64,000 nucleotides of DNA from CAVPTL01 sp963708725 (lineage in GTDB: Bacteria > Actinomycetota > Thermoleophilia > Gaiellales > JAICJC01), in assembly GCA_963708725.1 (NCBI GenBank), contig CAVPTL010000014.1:124001-188000 (forward strand), in the 5' to 3' direction. A program made the position numbers and the translations under genes. Every line of letters begins with the position of its first letter. Position 1 is the stretch's first letter. The notes under the pieces are model-generated. The model had not been told where the DNA came from. It saw only the letters and a list, made by a program, of their open reading frames with translations, and searched no databases. Below, piece by piece: positions 45,236 through 54,448 of the stretch.

Positions 45236-46435
45236 GTGCATGCGGGTGACTGGGTAGCCGGCGTCGCGGACCAGTTCGACGATGGAGGCGGCGTGGGCCT
45301 CGTCGCGGGTCTCGAGCGTGAGCTCGATGCCGGTCTCGGCCACGGCCACGTCCACACTTTCGCGGTGGTGTGAGATCAGCAGGATGTTGACGTGATTCTG
45401 CGCCACCACCTGGAGCAGATGCATCAGCTCTCCGGGCCGGTCGGTCAGCCGGGTGCGAATCACGAGGTAGCGGCCGGCCACGGTCAGGCCGAACCGGATC
45501 ACCTGCATCAGAAGCGGCGTATCGATGTTGCCGCCCGAGAGCACAGCAACCGCCCGCTTGGCGGAGACCTTGCCGTTGACAAGCGCTGCGAGGGCGACTG
45601 CGCCCGCCCCCTCGACGACGGTCTTCTCACGCTCGAGCAGGTGCACGATCACGCGTCCGATCTCGGCGTCGGTGACCGTGACCACGTCATCCACCAGGTC
45701 TCGAATCAGTCCGAAGGTGACGTCGCCGGGGCGCTTGACGGCGATGCCGTCGGCGATCGTCTGGGTCTGCGGCACCGGGGTGATCGCGCCGTTTTTGAGC
45801 GAGCTGACATACGGCGCGCAGCCCGCGGCTTCCACGCCGATCACCCGGATCTCCGGGCGTACGGCCTTGATCGCACTGGCGATGCCCGACAGCAGACCCC
45901 CGCCGCCGAGCGGCACCACGACGGCGTCGATATCCGGGGCGTCCTCGAGGATCTCGAGCCCGATCGTGCCCTGGCCGGCAATCACCACCGGGTCGTCGAA
46001 CGGGTGTACCAGCGTACTGCCGGTACGCTCGGCGTACTCCCGGGCTGCATCGACCGCGTCGTCGACGTTGACGCCGACCAGATGCACCGTGGCGCCGTAG
46101 CTCTCGGTCGCTCCGACCTTCGCCAGCGACGCCGCCTCGGGCATGAACACCGCCGCCGGAACCCCTGCACGGTGCGCCGCCCAGGCCACCGCCTGGGCGT
46201 GGTTGCCGGCCGACGGGGCAACGACGCCCGCAGCCCGCTCGGAGTCGGTCAGCGACTGAATCTTGGTGTAGGCGCCCCGCACCTTGAAGGCACCGGTCTT
46301 CTGCTGGTTCTCGTGCTTGAGCAGCACGTCGCCCCCGGCCAGCCGCGAAAACGTCTCGGAGCGAAGCAGCGGCGTGCGATGCACGATCCCGTCGAGCCCC
46401 GCGGCGGCGGCCTGTATGTGTTCGAGTTCAACCAT
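45233..46435 (-). CDS. ilvA: Threonine ammonia-lyase with C-terminal ACT domain
   Basis: The 400-residue PLP enzyme deaminates threonine to 2-oxobutyrate, which enters isoleucine synthesis or propionyl-CoA. PLP Lys is in KTGAFKVRGAY, phosphate loop in PLGGGGLLSGIA, and SAGNHAQAVAWAA is typical. One ACT-like domain (about 325-400, LTDRPGELMHLLQVVAQNHVNIL) matches the shorter one-ACT class rather than the two-ACT biosynthetic enzyme, so the role may be catabolic. Its stop codon is within the palindrome repeat. Confidence 0.92.
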   Translation of the reverse strand: MVELEHIQAAAAGLDGIVHRTPLLRSETFSRLAGGDVLLKHENQQKTGAFKVRGAYTKIQSLTDSERAAGVVAPSAGNHAQAVAWAAHRAGVPAAVFMPEAASLAKVGATESYGATVHLVGVNVDDAVDAAREYAERTGSTLVHPFDDPVVIAGQGTIGLEILEDAPDIDAVVVPLGGGGLLSGIASAIKAVRPEIRVIGVEAAGCAPYVSSLKNGAITPVPQTQTIADGIAVKRPGDVTFGLIRDLVDDVVTVTDAEIGRVIVHLLEREKTVVEGAGAVALAALVNGKVSAKRAVAVLSGGNIDTPLLMQVIRFGLTVAGRYLVIRTRLTDRPGELMHLLQVVAQNHVNILLISHHRESVDVAVAETGIELTLETRDEAHAASIVELVRDAGYPVTRMH

Positions 46436-46466
46436 CGAAGTGAGGGCGAACCCTAGCCGCTTGGAC

Positions 46467-46472
46467 TAACGT
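46467..46472 (+). promoter_or_regulatory. Putative -10 (TAACGT) of the pyrophosphatase gene
   Basis: TAACGT ends exactly 6 bases before the ATG at 46479. Confidence 0.5.
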
Positions 46473-46478
46473 TGGGCG

Positions 46479-46973
46479 ATGCCTGAACAGCTGCTCGCGT
46501 ACGTCGAGATCCCCAAGGGGAGCCGTAACAAGTATGAGTTCGACCCGGAGATCGGACACGTCGTGCTCGATCGCACGCTCTGGACCAGCGTCGTCTACCC
46601 CGCCGACTACGGGTTCCTGATCGACACGCTCGCGCCCGACGGCGATGCGGTCGATGCAGTGATACTCGTGGCCGAGCCGACGTTCCCGGGCTGTGTGATC
46701 CCGGTCGAGCCAATCGGGGTCTTCCAGATGACCGACGAGAAGGGCTCCGACGACAAGGTGCTGTGCGTGCCGTTCAAGGATCCAAAGTGGAGCCACATGC
46801 ACGACATCTCGGACATCCGCGACTCACTGCTCGACGAGATCGGGCATTTCTTCGACGTCTACAAAGACCTCGAGCACGGCGCCTCGACCGTCGTCGGCGG
46901 CTGGCTGGGCCGCGCGTACGCCGACCAGGTGATCGACGAGGGCCGCGCCTCCTTCACGGCAGCGAAGAGCTAG
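46479..46973 (+). CDS. ppa: Inorganic pyrophosphatase (family I)
   Basis: The 164-residue soluble enzyme hydrolyses pyrophosphate. Active-site marks are IPKGSRNKYEFDPEIGHVVLDR, YPADYGFLIDTLAPDGDAVDAVIL (with the DGDAVD metal-binding aspartates) and the CVPFKDPKW segment. Length fits the bacterial hexameric type. The last four bases overlap the end of the convergent meaB gene. Confidence 0.96.
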   Translation: MPEQLLAYVEIPKGSRNKYEFDPEIGHVVLDRTLWTSVVYPADYGFLIDTLAPDGDAVDAVILVAEPTFPGCVIPVEPIGVFQMTDEKGSDDKVLCVPFKDPKWSHMHDISDIRDSLLDEIGHFFDVYKDLEHGASTVVGGWLGRAYADQVIDEGRASFTAAKS

Positions 46974-47935
46974 CCGGGCGGCGCGCCGAGCACCCGCTCG
47001 GCGATCTGCTGGGCCGCCGAGATCGGATCCAGCGTGCGCTCGTACACCTGATCCAGCAGCGTCTGCAGCTCGGGGTCGTGTGCCACCGCCTCGGCCAATC
47101 GCCGACGGGTGGCGGAGGTCGCGGCGCTCACCACCTCCTGCTCGATATTCCGGCGTCGGCGCTGCTCGCCCGCGTCACTCACGGCGAGCAGCTCGCGGTG
47201 CTCGGCGATCGCGTCGGCCAGCTCCGAGACACCCTCGCCGCGAACAGCCTCGGTGTCGATGATCGGCACCTTGCGACCCGGTACCAGCGAGAGAATCGAG
47301 CGGATGTCCATCCGCATCGATCGCGCCGCCGGGTGATCACTCTTGTTGATCACGATCACGTCGGGGATCTCCATCACGCCGGCTTTCAGCGCCTGGATCG
47401 AGTCGCCCGCCCCTGGCATCAGCACCAGCACCACCGTGTCGGCGGTCGATGCCACCTCGACCTCGCTCTGCCCCACCCCCACTGTCTCGAGCAGAAGTAC
47501 GTCGGTTCCCGCCGCGTCCAGCACGGCCAGGGCGCGTAAGGTCGCCTCGGCCACTCCGCCGAGATGACCGCGGGTGGACATCGAGCGGATGAACACCCCG
47601 GGATCGAGAAAGTGTTCGGTGAGGCGGATCCGGTCGCCCAGAAGCGCCCCCTGCGAGAACGGGCTCGAGGGGTCGACCGACACCACTCCAACCGTCTGAT
47701 CGCGGGCGCGGTAGAGCTTCACCAGGGCCGAGATCAGGCTCGACTTGCCCACCCCTGGAGGCCCGGTGAAGCCGGCCACGGACGCGTTACCGGTACGCGG
47801 GTAGAGCTCTGCGACCAGTTCTCGCGCCTCCGGGCGGCCGTCCTCGACCACGCTGATCGCGCGGGCAACCGCGCGCCTGTCGCCGGCCAGCACCCCATCC
47901 ACCAGTTCGCGCACAACCACCGGCCGCCGCACCAT
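46970..47935 (-). CDS. meaB: MeaB-type GTPase chaperone of methylmalonyl-CoA mutase
   Basis: The 321-residue G3E GTPase protects and reloads the B12-dependent mutase. Walker A is GFTGPPGVGKSSLISAL, with SVDPSSPFSQGALLGDRIR (switch region), LLLETVGVGQSEVEV (Walker B) and the base-specificity NKSD in VIVINKSDHPAA. It overlaps the hisC stop by one base (TGATG). Together with the B12 subunit at 18980 and the adenosyltransferase at 21895 it shows that the organism runs a B12-dependent acyl-CoA mutase. Confidence 0.95.
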   Translation of the reverse strand: MVRRPVVVRELVDGVLAGDRRAVARAISVVEDGRPEARELVAELYPRTGNASVAGFTGPPGVGKSSLISALVKLYRARDQTVGVVSVDPSSPFSQGALLGDRIRLTEHFLDPGVFIRSMSTRGHLGGVAEATLRALAVLDAAGTDVLLLETVGVGQSEVEVASTADTVVLVLMPGAGDSIQALKAGVMEIPDVIVINKSDHPAARSMRMDIRSILSLVPGRKVPIIDTEAVRGEGVSELADAIAEHRELLAVSDAGEQRRRRNIEQEVVSAATSATRRRLAEAVAHDPELQTLLDQVYERTLDPISAAQQIAERVLGAPPG

Positions 47936-49038
47936 CAGCCGCTCCCGAGCACGCGCTCGAGCGCCGCGGCGAAGATCTCGTTCTCCTCAGCGGTACCCAC
48001 TGTGACCCTGATCGACTCGGCGTCGCCGAACTGATCGAGTGGGCGCACGACCACGCCCTCGTTCAAAAGTGCTGTGGCCACCGCCCGTCCGTCGCCGACA
48101 GGGGCGCAAACGAAATTCGCGTATGCGGGAAGCGGCGTCCGCCCGAGCCGCGAAAACCCGGCCGTAATCGCCGCGCGCCCCTCCGCATTGAGACCGCGCC
48201 GGCGATCGATCTCGGCGGCGTCGTCCAGGCTCGCCGTCGCCGCCACGAGTGCCAGCTGGTTGACCTCGAACGGCGGTCGGACGCGGGCGAGGTCGCGGCT
48301 GATCTCGGCCGGCGCCACTGCGTATCCGACGCGCAACCCGGCCAGACCGTAGATCTTCGAGAATGTCCTCAGCACGACCACGTTCGGACGCCCACGTACA
48401 TGCGCGGCGATCGTGTCGGGATAGCCGGGAGCGTCCACGTACTCGTGATAGGCCTCATCGACCACCACGACCACCCGTTCGGGCACCGCGTCCAGGAACC
48501 GCTCCAGCGCCGCTGCATCGATGATGCCCCCGGTCGGGTTGTTGGGGTTGCAGACGTATGCGATCCGGGTACGTTCGGTGATCCGCTCGGCGAGCGCCTC
48601 GAGGTCATACGCCCCGTCGCGCAGTGCGACATGTACCGGCGTCGCTGCACATTTGATGGCATCCAGGTGATACGAGGGAAACGATGGCCAACACATGACC
48701 GCCTCATCGCCCGGGTCGAGGTAGGCGACCGACAGGTGCCACACGATCGAATCCGCCCCATGGCCGAGCGACACCCACGATCGGTCGACCCCGTGCAGCG
48801 CCGCCAACCGCTCGATCAGCTCGTAATCGAGCTCGGGATAGCGATTCAGCCCCGGGCTCGCCCGTGCGATCGCCTCGAGCGCGCTTGGGAACGGCCCCAG
48901 CGGGCCTTCGTTGGACGAGAGCTTGACCACCCGGTCGAGCCCGAGCTCGCGCCGTACCTCGGAGGACGGCTTGCCCGGTTCGTATGGCTGTAACCCGGTC
49001 AGTGCCGGTCGCACCTGTGGCATCAAGCCCTCTCGCAT
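47935..49038 (-). CDS. hisC: Histidinol-phosphate aminotransferase-like protein
   Basis: The 367-residue fold-type I PLP aminotransferase has KLSSNEGPLGPFP, YPELDYELIERLA, AYVCNPNNPTGGI, VVDEAYHEYVD and the PLP-lysine LRTFSKIYGLAGLRVGYA, the HisC pattern. It is next to meaB, not other his genes, so a phenylalanine or broad-range aminotransferase is also possible. I prefer the ATG at 49038 because TACGCT lies exactly 6 bases upstream. A second ATG at 49023 has AGAGG five bases before it. Confidence 0.88.
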   Translation of the reverse strand: MREGLMPQVRPALTGLQPYEPGKPSSEVRRELGLDRVVKLSSNEGPLGPFPSALEAIARASPGLNRYPELDYELIERLAALHGVDRSWVSLGHGADSIVWHLSVAYLDPGDEAVMCWPSFPSYHLDAIKCAATPVHVALRDGAYDLEALAERITERTRIAYVCNPNNPTGGIIDAAALERFLDAVPERVVVVVDEAYHEYVDAPGYPDTIAAHVRGRPNVVVLRTFSKIYGLAGLRVGYAVAPAEISRDLARVRPPFEVNQLALVAATASLDDAAEIDRRRGLNAEGRAAITAGFSRLGRTPLPAYANFVCAPVGDGRAVATALLNEGVVVRPLDQFGDAESIRVTVGTAEENEIFAAALERVLGSG

Positions 49039-49044
49039 CGGGCC

Positions 49045-49050
49045 AGCGTA
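49045..49050 (-). promoter_or_regulatory. Putative -10 (TACGCT) for the aminotransferase-meaB unit
   Basis: TACGCT on the minus strand ends 6 bases before the ATG at 49038. Confidence 0.5.
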
Positions 49051-49089
49051 ACGGTTGGGGCCGACACGGGGCCGCAGCGCGCGATCATC

Positions 49090-49095
49090 TACAGT
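49090..49095 (+). promoter_or_regulatory. Putative -10 (TACAGT) for the LON-domain gene
   Basis: TACAGT ends 6 bases before the ATG at 49102. The intervening GGAGG is too close to the ATG for normal use. Confidence 0.5.
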
Positions 49096-49101
49096 GGAGG
49101 C

Positions 49102-49722
49102 ATGGATGGCCACGAGCTGGGACTATTTCCCCTCGGAACGGTGCTCGTCCCCGGGGAATTGATGCCGCTGCACATCTTCGAGCCGCGCTACAAGGATCTG
49201 ATCGCGGACTGCCTCGAACACGAGCATCCGTTCGTCCTGCTCTACGCCGACGACGACGGTGCACGCGAGATCGGCTGCACCGCCGTGATCACCGAGGTGC
49301 TGGAACGATTCGACGACGGCCGCCTGAACATCGTGATCGAGGGCGAGCAGGTCGTGCGCGTGGTCGGGCTCACCCGTGACCGCTCATACCTGAGCGGGCG
49401 CGTGACCCCGGCCGAAGACGATCAACAGGGGGCAGAAGCCGCCGGCCTCAGGGCCGTCGAGCTGTACCAAAAGATTGCAGAGCTGACGGGTGTGGAAGCC
49501 GACGCGGCGGTCACCGCCTCCTCCGGCCCAACCTCCTACGCGATCGCGGCGCGGGTCGAGATCCCGTCCGAGGACAAGCAGCGGATGCTCGAGCACCGCA
49601 CCGAGCTGGGCCGGCTGGAGCTGATCACCGACATCCTGCAGCGGGGCCTCGAGCGGATCGCCGAAGCCGCCGCCATCCAGCAGGTCGCACAAACCAACGG
49701 GAAGTCCTCGCTCCATCGGTGA
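49102..49722 (+). CDS. LON substrate-binding domain protein
   Basis: The 206-residue protein is only the LON N-terminal (LAN) domain, without ATPase or protease parts. It begins LGLFPLGTVLVPGELMPLHIFEPRYKDLI, a clear LON-SB signature, with IGCTAVI and a C-terminal helical region (RLELITDILQRGLERIAEAA). Such proteins are common in actinobacteria; they may bind unfolded proteins but no function is proven. Divergent from the aminotransferase gene. Confidence 0.93.
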   Translation: MDGHELGLFPLGTVLVPGELMPLHIFEPRYKDLIADCLEHEHPFVLLYADDDGAREIGCTAVITEVLERFDDGRLNIVIEGEQVVRVVGLTRDRSYLSGRVTPAEDDQQGAEAAGLRAVELYQKIAELTGVEADAAVTASSGPTSYAIAARVEIPSEDKQRMLEHRTELGRLELITDILQRGLERIAEAAAIQQVAQTNGKSSLHR

Positions 49723-49730
49723 GCCGCCGG

Positions 49731-51296
49731 CTAGAGCACCAGCCCGAAGCAGTCGCGGCGAGGATCGCCGGCCGCCAGCAGCCGTCCGTCGTGTGAGCTC
49801 CAGACCGCGTTGGCGCCACCAAAGTAGAGGTTGAGCCCCTGGAAGCGGTTGATCGCTTCGCCGCGGCGTTCGAGCGCTGCGATCGCGCCGGGGTCGATCC
49901 CGCCCTCGCAGTCGATTCGATCGCCTTCGACATGGACCCGGGGCTCGGCCACCGCCTCTGCGACCGACATGCCCCGATCGATCGTGTTGACGATCACCTG
50001 CGTGATCGCCGAGCGCAATCGGTTTGACCCTGACGATCCCACCACCAACCGCAGCTCCCCGCCAGCCGTGACGATCGTCGGCGCCTGCATGCTGGTGAGC
50101 CGGGTGCCGGGGCGCAGGTCGCGTCCGGGTGCGAGATCCTCCTCACCCATCATGTTGTTGAGGTGCAGGCCGGTGCCGGGCACAATCACGCCGGAGTGCG
50201 AGCCGTTGGACGCCGTGAACGCCGCCGCATTACCTTCCTCGTCAACCACCGAGATGTGGGTGGTGCCGTGGTCTGATCGAAGTGCGGGAGCGGGCTCGGA
50301 GCTGCCCTCGAGGGCCGCGGCGACCGCCGCCCGACCGCGCCTCACCGTGCCCGGATCAGCCAGATGGCCCCGCAATCCGCTGGAGTGCAAGAGTCGCTCG
50401 AACCGCCGGTCGCGGAGACGCGCTGCGGCGCGCATCGACTCGACCATCAGCACCAGCCGCGACTCAGCGTCGCGATCGCTGGGGAACCCGTCGAGTACGG
50501 CGAGCACGTAGGAGATCAGCGCTCCACCCGAGGACGGGGGCGCGTTGGTGAGCAGGTCGTGGCCGCGGAACGACCCGGTCAGCGGCCGCCGCCACACCGG
50601 CCGTTGCGCAGCCAGGTCATCGAGCGTCAAACTGCCGCCGCTCGCGGCTTGATGGTCGACCATGGCTTTGGCGAGCTCACCTTCGGCAAACACCGTGGGG
50701 CCGTTCTCGGCCAGCAGTTCGATCGAGCCGGCCAGATCGGCCTGGCGAATCGTCTCGCCACACGCCACCAGGCGGCCGTCGGCAGCGAAGATCGCCCGGC
50801 CCTCGGCGGTCGACGACACGATCACCTCGATCGCCTGAAGCACCGCATGCTGCCCGCGGTTGACGACCACGCCGCGATCGGCGGCCTCCGCCGCCGGCAG
50901 TAACAGGTCGCGCCACGGCAGCCGGCCGTAGCGGCCGTGAAGGGCGTGTAACCCGGGGACGACTCCCGGCACTGCGCAGGTTGCCGGCCCGATGTGGAAC
51001 ACCTGGGTGGTGCGCGCGTCGAACGGTACGTCGACCGACTCGACCTCGCCGAGTGGCCGCTGGGGCGGAAGGTTGATGCCGGGGATCGAGGTGAAGGCAT
51101 CGAGCAGCGCCGGCCGCCCGCGCGCCGGGCGCACCAGAGCGAACCCGCCACCGCACGGCCCGGTCAGCGCGGGCTCAGCCGCCCACGACATCGCCGCGGC
51201 CGCGACCAGCGCATCGACCGCAGTGCCGCCGCGTTCGAGGGCGTCCGCCCCGGCCCGGGCTGTGAGCTCGTGTCCCGCGGCGATCGCGCCTCGCAT
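49731..51296 (-). CDS. Gamma-glutamyltranspeptidase family protein
   Basis: The 521-residue Ntn-hydrolase matures by self-cleavage before a Thr. The site is visible as SDHGTTHISVVDEEGNA, followed by MMGEEDLAPG, and GSSGSNRLRSAITQVIVN. The N-terminal subunit has AVDALVAAAAMSWAAEPALTGPCGGGF. No signal peptide is seen after the chosen ATG (51296), which follows ftsZ by eight bases, so the protein may be cytosolic or exported by an unrecognised route. The substrate may be glutathione- or acyl-type amides; unknown. Confidence 0.9.
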   Translation of the reverse strand: MRGAIAAGHELTARAGADALERGGTAVDALVAAAAMSWAAEPALTGPCGGGFALVRPARGRPALLDAFTSIPGINLPPQRPLGEVESVDVPFDARTTQVFHIGPATCAVPGVVPGLHALHGRYGRLPWRDLLLPAAEAADRGVVVNRGQHAVLQAIEVIVSSTAEGRAIFAADGRLVACGETIRQADLAGSIELLAENGPTVFAEGELAKAMVDHQAASGGSLTLDDLAAQRPVWRRPLTGSFRGHDLLTNAPPSSGGALISYVLAVLDGFPSDRDAESRLVLMVESMRAAARLRDRRFERLLHSSGLRGHLADPGTVRRGRAAVAAALEGSSEPAPALRSDHGTTHISVVDEEGNAAAFTASNGSHSGVIVPGTGLHLNNMMGEEDLAPGRDLRPGTRLTSMQAPTIVTAGGELRLVVGSSGSNRLRSAITQVIVNTIDRGMSVAEAVAEPRVHVEGDRIDCEGGIDPGAIAALERRGEAINRFQGLNLYFGGANAVWSSHDGRLLAAGDPRRDCFGLVL

Positions 51297-51304
51297 CGAA
51301 CTGG

Positions 51305-52495
51305 TTACGAGCTGAGAAAGTCGGGCGGATCGAGGTCGACGGGTTCGGGCACCGGCGGCGGTGCAAACGCCGCCGCGGTGCGGCGGGGAGCAACACCGCG
51401 GTCTCCGGGCAGCGGGAAGCCGGTGGCAACCACCGTCACCCACAGCTGGCCGGCGAGCCGCTCATCCACGGTCGCGCCAAAGATGATGTTGGTGTTGTCG
51501 TCCGCGGCCGCCCGCACGATCTCGGCCGCCTCGTTGACCTCGTGCAGCGAGAGGTCAGAACCGCCGCTGATCGCGAGCAAAATCCCTTTGGCCGCGTGCA
51601 CCTCGTGATCGATCAGGGGCGAGGAGATCGCGCGCGTGGCTGCTTCGGCGGCCCGCGTCGAACCCGAGGCCATGCCGATTCCCATCATCGCGTTGCCCGC
51701 GTCGCCCATGATCGTGCGCACGTCGGCGAAGTCCAGGTTGATCAACCCCGGCAGGGTGATCAAATCGCAGATTCCCTGCACACCCTGGCGCAGCACGTCG
51801 TCGGCCACCTGAAACGCCTCGACCAGCGGGGTGCCCTTCTCGAGCACCTCCAGCAATCGGTCGTTCGGGATCACGATCACGGTGTCGGCGGCATCGCGCA
51901 GCGCCTGCACGCCCACGTCGGACTGCGACGATCGACGGGTGCCCTCGAACGTGAATGGTGACGTGACGATCGCAACCGTGAGCGCCCCGACCTCGCGGGC
52001 CACACGCGCCACCACCGGCGCTGCACCCGAGCCGGTTCCTCCACCCTCGCCGGCGGTCACGAACACCATGTCCGAGCCCCGTAAAACCGTCTTCAAGCGG
52101 TCGTGGGCCTCCTCGGCAGCCTGACGGCCGACCTCGGGATCGGCGCCGGAGCCGAGGCCCTTGGTGTCTTCGCGTCCGATCTGGATCTTGGTGGGGGCCT
52201 CGCACATCTGGAGCTGCTGAATGTCGGTGTTGAGGGCGATGAACTCGACCCCACCAACCCCCGCCTCGATCATCCGATCGACGGCGTTACAGCCTCCACC
52301 GCCAACACCAACCACGCGGATCACGGCAAGGTAGGGGCTCTCGGGGCTTCGGCTGGGCGCGTCCAGGCGGCCGTCGTTGGCGTCGACCAACGAGGCTCGG
52401 CCGGTGGGCTCGGCGGCGGTGCGCTCGGCCTCCGCCGCGATCTCGGACACGGTCTCGGTCGCCTTGAACAGCTGGGCCAGCGGCCCGTCTCGCAT
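51305..52495 (-). CDS. ftsZ: Cell division protein FtsZ
   Basis: The 396-residue tubulin-like GTPase builds the division ring. Key motifs are VVGVGGGGCNAVDRMI, the tubulin signature GGGTGSGAAP, and PNDRLLEVL; the T7 loop appears as LINLDFADVRTIM with the catalytic aspartates. The C-terminal peptide is PPDFLSS, which resembles the actinobacterial PDFLK tail. It has about 58 residues before the GTPase core, longer than usual. The ATG at 52495 lies one base after the parA stop. No division-cluster (dcw) genes surround it. Confidence 0.96.
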   Translation of the reverse strand: MRDGPLAQLFKATETVSEIAAEAERTAAEPTGRASLVDANDGRLDAPSRSPESPYLAVIRVVGVGGGGCNAVDRMIEAGVGGVEFIALNTDIQQLQMCEAPTKIQIGREDTKGLGSGADPEVGRQAAEEAHDRLKTVLRGSDMVFVTAGEGGGTGSGAAPVVARVAREVGALTVAIVTSPFTFEGTRRSSQSDVGVQALRDAADTVIVIPNDRLLEVLEKGTPLVEAFQVADDVLRQGVQGICDLITLPGLINLDFADVRTIMGDAGNAMMGIGMASGSTRAAEAATRAISSPLIDHEVHAAKGILLAISGGSDLSLHEVNEAAEIVRAAADDNTNIIFGATVDERLAGQLWVTVVATGFPLPGDRGVAPRRTAAAFAPPPVPEPVDLDPPDFLSS

Positions 52496-52496
52496 G

Positions 52497-53258
52497 CTAT
52501 TGCGCTTTGCCACCTCGCAGCACCTCCCCCGCAAGATCACGGTACGCCTTGGCGGCGTTGCCTTTTGAATCGTACTTCAGTACCGACGTACCTTTAACTG
52601 GGGCCTCCGCGTAGCGGACGGTTTTGCGAATTCGGGTCTCGAACACGATGTCGCCGAAATTCTCCTCGAGGATCTCGACCGCCTCACGCGCGTGCAACGT
52701 GCGACCGTCGAACATCGTCGGCAGGATGCCGCGAATGCGCACGTCGGGATTGAGGTTGTCGCGAATCATCGTGAGCGTGTTCTCGAGCTGGATCAGTCCT
52801 CGCAGCGACAGGTACTCGCACTGAACCGGGACGATCACTCCGTCGGCAGCCGTCAACGCGTTGATGGTCAAAAGCCCCAGGGAAGGCGGCGTGTCGATCA
52901 GGATGAAGTCGTAGTCCGACCGCACCGGCAGCAACGCCTTTTGCAGCGCCCGCTCGCGTCCGATCATCGACGACAGCGCCAGTTCGGCGCCGGCCAGGTC
53001 GATCGACGACACGGCCAGATCGATCTCCTGGTGATGGATGACCTCGACGATCGGGGTCTTGTGCACGAGCACGTCGAACATGGAGCGGTCGAGCGCGTCG
53101 GGATCGAGCCCCTGGCTCATCGTCAGGTTGCCCTGGGGATCCAGATCGACCGCAAGCACGCGCTGTCCGCGCTCAGCCAACGCCACGCCCAAGTTGAGCG
53201 TGGTTGTCGTTTTCGCAACGCCACCTTTCTGGTTTGCGAACGCGATGACCTGACCCAA
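52497..53258 (-). CDS. ParA/Soj-type ATPase directly upstream of ftsZ
   Basis: The ATPase has the deviant Walker A KGGVAKTTTTLNLG, Walker A' VLAVDLDPQGNLTMSQG and Walker B LIDTPPSLG. I choose the TTG at 53258, which gives GQVIAFANQKGG and 253 residues, because GAAGGAG (53270-53264) sits five bases upstream. An in-frame ATG at 53336 adds 26 residues without family similarity. No ParB gene is visible. One base separates it from ftsZ, so a role in placing the division ring or segregating chromosomes is a reasonable inference. Confidence 0.9.
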   Translation of the reverse strand: MGQVIAFANQKGGVAKTTTTLNLGVALAERGQRVLAVDLDPQGNLTMSQGLDPDALDRSMFDVLVHKTPIVEVIHHQEIDLAVSSIDLAGAELALSSMIGRERALQKALLPVRSDYDFILIDTPPSLGLLTINALTAADGVIVPVQCEYLSLRGLIQLENTLTMIRDNLNPDVRIRGILPTMFDGRTLHAREAVEILEENFGDIVFETRIRKTVRYAEAPVKGTSVLKYDSKGNAAKAYRDLAGEVLRGGKAQ

Positions 53259-53362
53259 AACTGCTCCTTCAGTGATCGTTGACTCCGTCTCGGGGATGAG
53301 TTGCATTCCCGACATGTCGCGTGCAGCGGTGTACATCGTGCCGTTGTTCGCTCATAAACAGT

Positions 53363-54448
53363 CTATTCCTGCCATCCCCGGGCAGCCTCTATCCGCTCCC
53401 GTGGCGTGGGGTGAGAGCCGGTGAGCAGGTGTCGCAGCCGTGGAGGATCGAGCTCCATCAGGTTCTGAGCGGTCAGTCGTTCGAACGCACGCGCGTAGGT
53501 GGCCCCTTCCCCGGTGAGTGCGATGGCGTAGCGGTCGGCCTCCCACTCGCGACGACGCGAGTACCACGCGCCGATCGGCGACACGACCGCTGATGCAAGC
53601 GCAAACCCGAGCACGAACGACGGCAACGTGGTCAGATGGCCAACGCCGTCGGGGGCCAGCCACACCACCCCGAGCCATGCACCGAGCATGCCGGCAGCCG
53701 TGGTTGCCATCGACAGTGCCATCAATCGCCACACATCGTGGTGGACGCGATGGCCAAGCTCGTGGGCGAGCACCACCCGGGTGTGCCCGAGCGCCTCAGA
53801 ATCGGTCGAGTAGTCATTGGCCTCGGTGAGCGTGTCCCCGACATAGATCCGAACGGTCGGGCCGAGCCCGGCGACCATGGCGTTGGCGGCCGACGTCTTT
53901 TCGCCCATCAGCAGGAGCCGCAGCTCCCGCACCGCGACGCCGGCCTGCTCGGCGGTGTGGGTCAGCGCATCGGCAAGCGGTCCTGGGTCGAGCGGCCGGC
54001 TGCGCACGAAGATCGGAAGCAGCACCACCGGCCAGGCGGCCGCGAGTACGAGCCCGAGCCCAACCGCCAGCGCCCATGCCGGCAACGGCCAGGCGTGGGG
54101 CCACAGCCGCTGACATCCGAGCACGGCGAGTGCCGCCAGCCCGCCGAGCAGATCCGACACGGCCACACCCTTGAGCCAGTCTGCAAACCAGCCCCCGGGA
54201 GTCTGTCGGGAGAGCCCGTATCGCCGGGAGATGCGATACCCCACCAGGCCGAACGGCAGTGATACGAGCGGCAGGCCGACAGCGAGAGCCACAACCACTC
54301 CCCAGCCGCCCAGGTCGCCCGCAGCCAGCGTGACGACGACGAGCGCCGCCAGTGACGCGACGCTCCCCGCCGTCCCCACCCTCCTTCGCCGGCGGTTGTA
54401 CTCACCGGCCTCTCGTTGCCGCATCGGGTCGTGAGCGACGTCGCTCAC
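53363..54448 (-). CDS. M48-family membrane metalloprotease (Ste24/HtpX type)
   Basis: The 361-residue protein has several membrane helices and the zinc motif HELGH in VVLAHELGHRVHHD, with the third ligand Glu in WEADRYAI. YRISRRYGLSRQTPGGWFADWLKG and ANAMVAGLGPTVRIYVGDTL fit the CAAX-protease (Ste24) branch more than HtpX. The GTG at 54448 has GGAG six bases upstream; an internal ATG is at 54424. The start codon lies inside a perfect 30-bp palindrome. Confidence 0.88.
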   Translation of the reverse strand: MSDVAHDPMRQREAGEYNRRRRRVGTAGSVASLAALVVVTLAAGDLGGWGVVVALAVGLPLVSLPFGLVGYRISRRYGLSRQTPGGWFADWLKGVAVSDLLGGLAALAVLGCQRLWPHAWPLPAWALAVGLGLVLAAAWPVVLLPIFVRSRPLDPGPLADALTHTAEQAGVAVRELRLLLMGEKTSAANAMVAGLGPTVRIYVGDTLTEANDYSTDSEALGHTRVVLAHELGHRVHHDVWRLMALSMATTAAGMLGAWLGVVWLAPDGVGHLTTLPSFVLGFALASAVVSPIGAWYSRRREWEADRYAIALTGEGATYARAFERLTAQNLMELDPPRLRHLLTGSHPTPRERIEAARGWQE

